5,353 bases of DNA, taken from NCBI GenBank assembly GCA_964535215.1, contig CAZHST010000102.1:1-5353 (forward strand), written 5' to 3'. Of the stretch, positions 1 through 3,976 are shown in pieces (position 1 is the first letter of the stretch; every line of letters begins with the position of its first letter). The position numbers and the translations under genes were made by a program. The notes under the pieces were generated by a model. That model saw only the letters and a list, made by a program, of their open reading frames with translations. It was not told where the DNA came from and did not search any database. The stretch is from JACQHM01 sp964535215. Its GTDB lineage: Bacteria > Methylomirabilota > Methylomirabilia > Methylomirabilales > JACQHM01.

Positions 1-163
1 ATCGGCTCCAACCGGCATCGGGCGGTGCCACTCGGCCTTTTGGGGCGCCGGCTGGCCCATCGGGTCTTTCAGGGCCTTTCAGCGAGGTTTTCGACAGAGC
101 AACTGATAACAAGTTTATGAGGTTCCATTTCTGCTGGCAATCCACCGTTGGGTGTATTTTTCG
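1..163. other. Left-edge stretch without a convincing gene
   Basis: No recognisable gene is seen here. One plus-strand frame is open from the left edge to a TGA at 118-120 (39 codons, ending ..TEQLITSL). It could be the C-terminus of a gene lying outside the window, but I recognise no family in it. Another plus-strand frame stays open across the terminator hairpin, which argues that open frames here are due to base composition. Nothing else is supported before the A-tract at 164. Confidence 0.3.
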
Positions 164-189
164 AAAAAAAAGCCCCAGAGTTTGGGGCT
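164..189 (-). terminator. Intrinsic terminator, reading leftward
   Basis: Arms AGCCCCA (171-177) and TGGGGCT (183-189) form a perfect 7-bp stem with a 5-nt loop. On the minus strand the stem is followed at once by eight T (A8 at 164-171 on the plus strand, its last A being part of the stem), the layout of a Rho-independent terminator. On the plus strand the hairpin is followed by CTCTCTCT rather than T, so rightward termination would be weak. The nearest minus-strand coding remnant to the right is more than 1.6 kb away, so its gene is either lost or it guards against antisense read-through. Confidence 0.65.
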
Positions 190-228
190 CTCTCTCCGTC
201 CATCGACCTAGGCCATTGGTTCTAGCAC
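190..228. repeat. CTAG-rich dyad, copy 1
   Basis: Imperfect inverted repeat CTAGGCC (208-214), ATTG, GTTCTAG (219-225), preceded by a pyrimidine-rich run and GTCCATCGAC. The same arrangement recurs at 1839-1874, with shared flanks (CTCTCT, GTCCAT, GACCTAGGCC, TCTAG). CTAG is generally scarce in bacterial genomes, so four CTAG tetramers in two matching dyads is notable. The size and symmetry fit a binding site for a dimeric regulator, or a small dispersed repeat; I cannot tell which. Confidence 0.55.
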
Positions 229-253
229 AGATCGGCGGAAGTTTCCTGTTTCC

Positions 254-308
254 GTAGGGGCGGGGTTCTACCCCGCCCGATACGGGAGGACCTGAAGCCC
301 TCCCCTAC
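254..308. repeat. Cloverleaf-like dispersed palindromic repeat
   Basis: Outer arms GTAGGGG (254-260) and CCCCTAC (302-308) are exact complements. Inside lie two further hairpins: GGGCGGGGT (258-266) with ACCCCGCCC (270-278), and GGGAGG (284-289) with CCTCCC (299-304). This two-hairpins-inside-an-outer-stem plan matches a class of dispersed repeats beginning GTAGGGGC and ending CCCCTAC that I recognise from several bacterial phyla. It lies just upstream of the toxin-antitoxin promoter. No coding function is expected. Confidence 0.7.
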
Positions 309-328
309 ATTTCCTGCCCCCTTTCCCT

Positions 329-371
329 TTGACAGTCACCTATCCAGCCCGTATAATTTGCCGTAAGGAGG
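329..371 (+). promoter_or_regulatory. Consensus sigma70 promoter with short leader and strong RBS
   Basis: TTGACA at 329-334 and TATAAT at 352-357 are both perfect consensus hexamers with a 17-bp spacer. Transcription should start near 363-365, which puts the Shine-Dalgarno sequence TAAGGAGG (364-371) at the extreme 5' end of the mRNA, 7 nt before the ATG at 379. So strong an unregulated core fits a toxin-antitoxin operon whose products repress it, though no clear operator palindrome overlaps the hexamers. Confidence 0.85.
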
Positions 372-378
372 AACATCG

Positions 379-573
379 ATGTCCAAGGCACTGAAGGCGT
401 TGGAGAAAGGTGGTCTTGTCCATCTGGAACGCCTGGCTTCTATTCTTCGGGGACTGACCCCCGAAGAGCTGGAGACCTTAGAGCTGATTCTTGATCGCCA
501 GGCGAATGCAACGATCCGGCGCGCCCTGAAGGAGCTGGACCGCGGTGAGGGAATCCCCCTTGAGAAGTGGTGA
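379..573 (+). CDS. Small antitoxin-like protein upstream of a RelE/ParE-type toxin
   Basis: A 64-residue protein starting at an ATG 7 nt after TAAGGAGG. It is mostly helical and charged, with a Leu-rich heptad-like segment (residues about 18-38, ..LRGLTPEELETLELIL..) and a C-terminal stretch ending ALKELDRGEGIPLEKW. Tails of the type (E/D)-L-x-x-G-x-x-I-P-L-E are common in small antitoxins paired with RelE-like toxins, where the C-terminus wraps the toxin. No DNA-binding motif is obvious, so autoregulation is uncertain. The gene overlaps the next one, which begins inside its last codons, a typical antitoxin-toxin arrangement. The role is inferred from size, tail and neighbour; no family is assigned. 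Confidence 0.65.
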   Translation: MSKALKALEKGGLVHLERLASILRGLTPEELETLELILDRQANATIRRALKELDRGEGIPLEKW

Positions 574-778
574 GCCTTACACCGTAGTCCTTGCCCCCTC
601 TGCTCATCGCCTCCATCCCCCCTTCCAAGGCCTGCGCTCTTATCACTTCCAGTTCCGGAAAGCCGAATACCGGATCGCCTACCGCATCCGGGAGGAAAAG
701 CGGCAGGTTGAGATTGTCCCGGTGAAGAGCCGCGAACGCTTCTATGAAATCCTCGCTCGGCTCATCCGGCGACGGTAG
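545..778 (+). CDS. RelE/ParE-family toxin, apparently shortened
   Basis: A 77-residue protein. The N-terminal strand YTVVLAPSAHR (residues 12-22) and the C-terminal core SYHFQFRKAEYRIAYRI followed by VEIVPVKSRERFYEIL match the RelE/ParE superfamily, whose active members cleave ribosome-bound mRNA or act on gyrase. Relatives usually have two helices (roughly 25-35 residues) between the SA..R strand and the region before the second strand. Here SAHR runs almost straight into HPPFQGLRSYHF, so the helical hairpin seems absent and activity is doubtful. Two starts are possible: GTG at 545 (AAGGAG at 529-534, 10-nt spacing) or TTG at 560 (GGTGAGGG at 544-551). Either overlaps the antitoxin gene, implying coupled translation. 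Confidence 0.7.
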   Translation: MRESPLRSGEPYTVVLAPSAHRLHPPFQGLRSYHFQFRKAEYRIAYRIREEKRQVEIVPVKSRERFYEILARLIRRR

Positions 779-1082
779 TGCCGCAGTCGAGGTTGCTTGG
801 GTTTTAGCACCTTACTGAAATCTCCTGGAGGAACCGCTGTACCCTTAGCGGCGGGAGCCCTTATTTTCCCAAGGTTAGCCTGATGAGCGCCCAGCTTCTC
901 TTTGTCAGAAATCCCCCCTTTCCCCCCTTTTGTAAAGGGGGGATGTTGGGGGGATTTAAGGGGTTGGGGTGACGAGCTCTTCCTTCGGCCTGCGCCGATC
1001 GGTGCGGCAACGCTCCACCGCGACAGGTTGCCGCCTCGTCCGCCGCTCGCGACAGTGCCTGTCCACGATGACCTAGGGCAGG
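779..1082. other. Intergenic stretch between two toxin-antitoxin loci
   Basis: No gene is supported. The stretch holds a weak hairpin CCGCT/AGCGG (834-838 with 847-851, no T-run, so not a convincing terminator) and the nested palindrome listed separately. On the minus strand from about 1117 down to 966 there is an Arg-rich reading frame (..VIVDRHCRERRTRRQ..) interrupted by a TAG at 1073-1075. It could be a decayed gene end, but I cannot name it. Confidence 0.5.
909..957. repeat. Nested G/C-tract palindromic repeat
   Basis: Outer arms AAATCCCCCC (909-918) and GGGGGGATTT (948-957) are exact complements. Inside them TCCCCCCTTT (921-930) and AAAGGGGGGA (934-943) form a perfect 10-bp stem with a 3-nt loop. 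Translated in some frames it gives the NPP..IPPLQKGGKGGF type of peptide that turns up spuriously in many genome annotations, the mark of a widespread short dispersed repeat. It is non-coding and able to extrude as a long hairpin. Confidence 0.75.
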
Positions 1083-1088
1083 ATGCCC

Positions 1089-1127
1089 TTGACGAGGCAC
1101 TGCCCTTTGTGTAACATCATAATGTCA
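1089..1127 (+). promoter_or_regulatory. Probable promoter and operator of the RHH/PIN operon
   Basis: TTGACG (1089-1094) and TAACAT (1112-1117) lie 17 bp apart, giving five and four matches to the sigma70 hexamers. A small dyad TAACAT-CATA-ATGTCA (1112-1127, one mismatch) covers the -10 region. An arm AGGCACT (1095-1101) in the spacer pairs with AGTGCCT (1054-1060) upstream. Ribbon-helix-helix antitoxins normally repress their own operon through short repeats at this position, so the 1112-1127 dyad is a candidate operator; this is inference. Confidence 0.45.
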
Positions 1128-1148
1128 AAAAGAAGCGAGGCACATCCC

Positions 1149-1400
1149 ATGGAACTGAAACGAACGCAACTCTACCTTGAACCCCATCAGCATCGGGCCC
1201 TCAAGCGGGAGGCCAGGGAGCGAGAGCTCTCCCTCTCGAAGCTCCTGCGCCACATCATTGATGAACACCTCGCCCACCGGCGGATGTCCTCTCAACCCAC
1301 AAAGGCTCAGTATCTGGCGATCGTGGGCCTAGGCCGGAGTGGGAGGAAGGATGTCGCGGCCCACCATGATCAGCACCTGGGCGAGATCCTGCACCCATGA
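1149..1400 (+). CDS. Ribbon-helix-helix antitoxin of a VapBC-type pair
   Basis: An 83-residue protein. The N-terminal half has the ribbon-helix-helix layout: beta-strand KRTQLYL (residues 4-10), helix 1 from about P12 to R25 (HQHRALKREARE), a turn, and helix 2 from S28 to L41 (SLSKLLRHIIDEHL). Such proteins dimerise to bind operator DNA and use their C-terminal part to cap the toxin; here residues 45-83 are Gly/His/Arg-containing and probably flexible. I chose the ATG at 1149 because GAGG (1137-1140) precedes it by 8 nt and the strand begins right after it; the frame is open further upstream without support. The stop overlaps the next start as ATGA, implying translational coupling. It is likely autoregulatory. 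Confidence 0.82.
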   Translation: MELKRTQLYLEPHQHRALKREARERELSLSKLLRHIIDEHLAHRRMSSQPTKAQYLAIVGLGRSGRKDVAAHHDQHLGEILHP

Positions 1401-1825
1401 GCGTCCTGATCGATACCGGGGCCTTCTATGCCCTGGCCGATGCAGACGATGCCTTCCACCATGTGGCCAAAGCTTACTATGAGGCGAATCTTGGTCGGCA
1501 GGATTTCGGGACCCCCGCCTACATTCTTGTTGAGACGTGGCACCTGATCAACGGACGCCTTGGACGGCGGGAGGCCATGCGTTTCTGGGCGGGGATCAGG
1601 CAGGGTATCGTGACCCTCCTTGCCGTCCAGCCGCATCACTTAGACGCTGCTTGGGCGATTGCCCAGCGGTACCGGGATCAGGACTTCAGTTTGGTGGATT
1701 GCACGACCTTCGCCGTCATGGAGGATTTGGGGATACAGACGGCCTTCGCCTTTGATGCCCATTTTCGGATCTACCGCTACGGCCCTAGGAAGAGGGGCTT
1801 CCTTCAAGTAGTTCCGGGACCCTGA
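1397..1825 (+). CDS. vapC: PIN-domain endoribonuclease toxin, VapC-like
   Basis: A 142-residue protein with a complete PIN fold signature. The acidic residues that would bind the catalytic Mg/Mn are all present: D6 in LIDTGAFYAL, E46 in ILVETWHLI, D101 in FSLVDCTTFAVM, and D120 in AFAFDAHF. Length is normal for VapC-like toxins, which cleave tRNA or other RNA when freed from their antitoxin. The ending DAHFRIYRYG.. with a hydrophobic last strand is also usual for the family. Its ATG overlaps the antitoxin stop (ATGA), so the two are co-translated. Nothing suggests inactivation. The RNA target cannot be inferred. Confidence 0.9.
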   Translation: MSVLIDTGAFYALADADDAFHHVAKAYYEANLGRQDFGTPAYILVETWHLINGRLGRREAMRFWAGIRQGIVTLLAVQPHHLDAAWAIAQRYRDQDFSLVDCTTFAVMEDLGIQTAFAFDAHFRIYRYGPRKRGFLQVVPGP

Positions 1826-1838
1826 GGCTTTCATACCC

Positions 1839-1874
1839 TCTCTGTCCATTGACCTAGGCCCTTTGGTCTAGTAC
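1839..1874. repeat. CTAG-rich dyad, copy 2
   Basis: CTAGGCC (1854-1860), CTTT, GGTCTAG (1865-1871): 7-bp arms with a single G-T pair. Upstream flank CTCTCTGTCCATTGAC matches copy 1 at 190-228 with a two-base indel and few changes. Its TCTAGTAC end contributes the last codon and stop of the truncated response regulator on the minus strand, so the repeat border coincides with where that gene is broken. It is either an operator for a dimeric regulator or a dispersed repeat. Confidence 0.6.
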
Positions 1875-1966
1875 TTTACCTCCCTGCTTAAGATCAGGCG
1901 GAGCCCTTCCCGAAACAGCCGGTGATCGTCAGCGATCACGACCCGGATCGGGCCTCTCGTCCCCAT
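1868..1966 (-). pseudogene. N-terminal stub of a NarL/LuxR-type response regulator
   Basis: On the minus strand an ATG at 1966, preceded by CTGGAGGGG, opens a 32-codon frame containing IRVVIADDHRLFREGLRLIL, the classic first strand and helix of a NarL/FixJ-family receiver domain; the DD pair contributes to the Mg-binding acidic pocket. The intact family is about 210 residues, with a phospho-acceptor Asp near position 55 and a C-terminal LuxR helix-turn-helix. Here the frame hits TAG inside the CTAG dyad right after helix 1, so the phosphorylation site and DNA-binding domain are absent. It is a gene remnant, broken by rearrangement or repeat insertion. The identity is clear in spite of its length; function as a peptide is unlikely. 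Confidence 0.75.
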
Positions 1967-1994
1967 TGCCCCCCCTCCAGAAAAATAAGACGCA

Positions 1995-2017
1995 CCTGTC
2001 ACAAATTTTGTAACAGG
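1995..2017. promoter_or_regulatory. 23-bp palindrome, candidate operator
   Basis: CCTGTCACAAA (1995-2005), a central T, then TTTGTAACAGG (2007-2017): 11-bp arms with one mismatch (2000/2012). The TGT..ACA pattern with an AT-rich centre is typical of transcription-factor operators. It lies about 30 bp upstream of the start of the response-regulator stub on the minus strand, where an operator for that lost gene would be. A sigma54 promoter reading on the plus strand was considered and rejected. The regulator is unknown. Confidence 0.5.
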
Positions 2018-2207
2018 CACACACTTTTAAGGTGATCCCGGCTCAGCCCTTGAAGGAGACAACTAGATGAGCGAGTACTAACAGGGCCCCCACGAACATT
2101 GCCTTGGCCCTCCACCAGGCAGGGCCAGGGGGGCTTGTATACCCCGTTCCACCGACGGTGTCAAGGAAAAAGTGAGGGGTGGACGCATAACAAATCCGCA
2201 GGGTGAA

Positions 2208-2360
2208 TCAGGCAGCTCTTTGACAGATTTGCGACCACGTGTGCTCCCATTCGCCGTTCTCAATACAGGTGATGAGCCGCGCCACGCTGTCCGCTCCTTC
2301 CCGGAGCCATTGGCGAGAACGCTTCTTCTTCAGCCGGGTGGCCAGCAAGCGGGAGGACCC
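2208..2360 (-). pseudogene. C-terminal remnant of a transposase-like protein
   Basis: The minus-strand frame ending in TGA at 2208-2210 encodes RLLATRLKKKRSRQWLREGAD followed by a SVARLITCIENGEWEHTW segment. The sequence (basic run, R-x-W-x-x-x-G-A-(D/E), helix, N-G-E-W) resembles the C-termini of DDE transposases of the ISLre2/UPF0236 or ISKra4 kind, where a similar W..GA motif follows a basic stretch. No catalytic region is present and upstream residues in this frame are the antisense of the metalloprotease gene, so only the tail remains. Family assignment is tentative. No terminal inverted repeats were found. Confidence 0.35.
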
Positions 2361-2424
2361 TTTTCCAGGTCCCCCCGCCCCGTCACACCGGCTGAGCCAT
2401 CCTGAGGAACAGGGAAGAGGGTGA

Positions 2425-3447
2425 TCAGCGGGAAACCTCGACACCGATCCCGAAGGGGGACAAGAGCTGCCCGCTCTGAAGCTCGGACCGGAGCCCTTCA
2501 ATCGTCTGCTGCAACCGTGAACTGGCCTTGGCGGCGAAGGCATCCATCAGGTCCTCGATGGCGGCCAGGTCTTCCGAGGTCAGCGCCGCCGGGTGCCCGT
2601 CCAGGACCGCCCGGATCGTGGGCAGGATCCGGGCGAGACCGCTCCGGACCCCCGCCCGGAGGTCAGGATGCCGGAGCACAAGCCAGCTCCCTTCCCACGC
2701 ATGCTGGTAGAAAAGCCGGATGTAGCGCCGCCCCTCGGGGCTCTTGGTCATCACCTCGTCCCGGAAACGGTACAGGATCCCCAGGGCGGTTTCCCCCTCG
2801 GGGGTACCCCGTAACGCCGTTGAAACCGGGCAGGCGCTCTCAGCCCCGTAGATAGCGTTGCGACCGGCGATATCGTCCGCCGTGAGAGTGCGCCGGACCT
2901 CACCGGGGCCAATCGTCGGGTACATCACCGGCTTCGGACTCGTGATGTCGGCTTCATGGTCGAGACCCAGGCAGTGGCCCATCTCGTGAGTGGCCACACT
3001 CCACCAGTCGAATTGGGTCCCAGAAGGGATGCCGGTGCCGGTGTACCAGCTAAAGGTGTTGCTGAAGCGCATGTCACATTCAACAGCATCCTCGGGCTTG
3101 CTGGGGAAGAACCAGATCGCCGTTTCCGCCAGCACACCCGGTCCAAGGCCGCCGCCAAAGTCCACCTGGTTGACATTGTTGAACGTTGGATAAACCCCTC
3201 CCGACAGACAGGCATCCGCTCCGAACGTGAAAGTGAACTCCGAATAGTTCCACTCGAAAGCCCCGTCCTTCGTCCGCTGCACGCCGCTGCCGGGGATACC
3301 AGCAGGGCAGACGATCCAGTCCTCCCCCATCGGGTTCGCCATGTAACTCCAGTCAGTCCCCAGCAACTCGTAGGCAGACCCGCTGCCGGCCAAGAGCAGC
3401 CCTATCCCCACCACGAGAAGGCGGAATCCCCGGCCCAAGCTCCTCAT
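2425..3447 (-). CDS. Secreted matrixin-like zinc metalloprotease with a CFI-box-like C-terminal domain
   Basis: A 340-residue protein. Residues 1-25 form a Sec signal peptide (RGFRLLVVGIGLLLAGSGSA, cut likely after A25). The catalytic domain spans about 26-201: zinc motif HEMGHCLGLDH, with H154, E155, H158 and H164 as ligands and base, and a Met-turn at M175 (PVMYPTI), as in metzincin/matrixin peptidases. It closes with the usual LTADDIAGRNAIYG. From C206 on, CPVSTALRGTPEGETALGIL, then YRFRDEVM..SPEGRRYIRLFYQ and HPDLRAGVRSGL match, with changes, the CFI-box-CTERM pattern (CFIATAAYGS..LRxFRDxxL..GR..). The rest is helical. I chose the ATG at 3447 because GGAGAGGAGG precedes it and the signal peptide follows; the longer frame from 3537 would run into the upstream gene. 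Third gene of the gspE cluster. Substrate unknown. Confidence 0.88.
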   Translation of the reverse strand: MRSLGRGFRLLVVGIGLLLAGSGSAYELLGTDWSYMANPMGEDWIVCPAGIPGSGVQRTKDGAFEWNYSEFTFTFGADACLSGGVYPTFNNVNQVDFGGGLGPGVLAETAIWFFPSKPEDAVECDMRFSNTFSWYTGTGIPSGTQFDWWSVATHEMGHCLGLDHEADITSPKPVMYPTIGPGEVRRTLTADDIAGRNAIYGAESACPVSTALRGTPEGETALGILYRFRDEVMTKSPEGRRYIRLFYQHAWEGSWLVLRHPDLRAGVRSGLARILPTIRAVLDGHPAALTSEDLAAIEDLMDAFAAKASSRLQQTIEGLRSELQSGQLLSPFGIGVEVSR

Positions 3448-3478
3448 GATCCTCCTCTCCCCGGGCAAGGCCTCATCC

Positions 3479-3961
3479 CTACCGGGATGCGGCACGGATG
3501 GCGTCAAGAAAGTCACCAACCGCCACCACCTGCCCATCCCACTTCACCGCTCCATCCCTCACCGGATACTTCCCCTGGTGCAGGCCGACAACCCGGGCCG
3601 GGACCTCCCGGGTGTTGAGGAACAGGATCACCCGCTCCCCCTCCTGAAAGACCGGATCGTTGGAAGTCCGCATGCCGATGTCGCCAACAATGCCGCCGGC
3701 GACCCTGAAGGTCACCTCCGCCCCCGGCGTGCCCTTAACAACCTCTTCAACCGCCACGGTCACGTCAGTGTAAATAGCCGTGTGCTGGGCGTTCCAAGCG
3801 CTCACCTGGCTTGTGACGGTTCCCAGCACGATAGTATCCGCCTCCGCGGCCAACTGCTCCAGACGGAGCTTGACCATCGCCGCCCCCCCCAAGCCGGGGA
3901 ACATACCAACACCAACCAGCCCAGCCAGCACCACCACCCCGAGACAAGGTAGAGCCTTCAT
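3479..3961 (-). CDS. Small secreted beta-rich protein of unknown function, between gspE and the metalloprotease
   Basis: A 160-residue protein. Residues 1-28 are a signal peptide (KALPCLGVVVLAGLVGVG.., ending GGAA). The mature part has alternating strands: ADTIVLGTVTSQVSAWNAQ (41-59), a YTDVTVAVEEVVKG strand pair (64-77), VTFRVAGGIVGDIG (83-96), then F105-QEGERVILFL-115. This pattern is familiar from uncharacterised secreted proteins encoded near matrixin-type proteases; I know of no assigned function. The only cysteine is in the signal peptide. The ATG at 3961 is preferred over an upstream TTG at 3967 because GGGGAGGG (3970-3977) lies 8 nt before it. That RBS touches the gspE stop codon and the protease starts 31 nt after this gene, so all three are probably on one transcript. 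A binding partner, inhibitor or chaperone of the protease is a guess. Confidence 0.82.
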   Translation of the reverse strand: MKALPCLGVVVLAGLVGVGMFPGLGGAAMVKLRLEQLAAEADTIVLGTVTSQVSAWNAQHTAIYTDVTVAVEEVVKGTPGAEVTFRVAGGIVGDIGMRTSNDPVFQEGERVILFLNTREVPARVVGLHQGKYPVRDGAVKWDGQVVAVGDFLDAIRAASR

Positions 3962-3976
3962 GATCAAAACCCTCCC

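Larger units (their letters stand above)
1826..2424. other. Gene-poor decay zone between the TA loci and the secretion cluster
   Basis: No intact gene is supported in about 600 bp. The zone contains a CTAG dyad, a response-regulator stub, a 23-bp palindrome and a transposase-like C-terminal scrap (each listed). A good Shine-Dalgarno sequence (AAGGAG, 2053-2058) precedes an ATG at 2067 that runs into TAA after four codons, which looks like the severed start of a lost plus-strand gene. Opposite it, the minus strand encodes an 18-aa hydrophobic peptide (2099 to 2043). The coding strands converge here: TA genes rightward, secretion cluster leftward. Confidence 0.55.

Noticed and set aside
834..851. 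Hairpin CCGCT/AGCGG as terminator of the first TA operon
   Set aside because: Only 5 bp with an 8-nt loop and no T-tract.
861..1114. Open frames of 70-79 codons over the palindromic repeat on both strands
   Set aside because: They translate the dispersed repeat (IPPLQKGGKGGF-type peptide), a known source of false genes.
2016..2030. Possible sigma54 promoter (GGCAC then TTTAA on the plus strand)
   Set aside because: The -24 GG is present, but the -12 element lacks the essential GC and no gene follows.
3448..3537. Upstream start giving the metalloprotease 30 extra N-terminal residues
   Set aside because: It would place a non-signal extension before the signal peptide and overlap the upstream gene; the ATG at 3447 has a good RBS.
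2956..3618. 220-codon plus-strand open frame opposite the metalloprotease and the secreted protein
   Set aside because: It is antisense to two genes with signal peptides, RBSs and recognisable motifs; its translation is low-complexity and matches nothing known.
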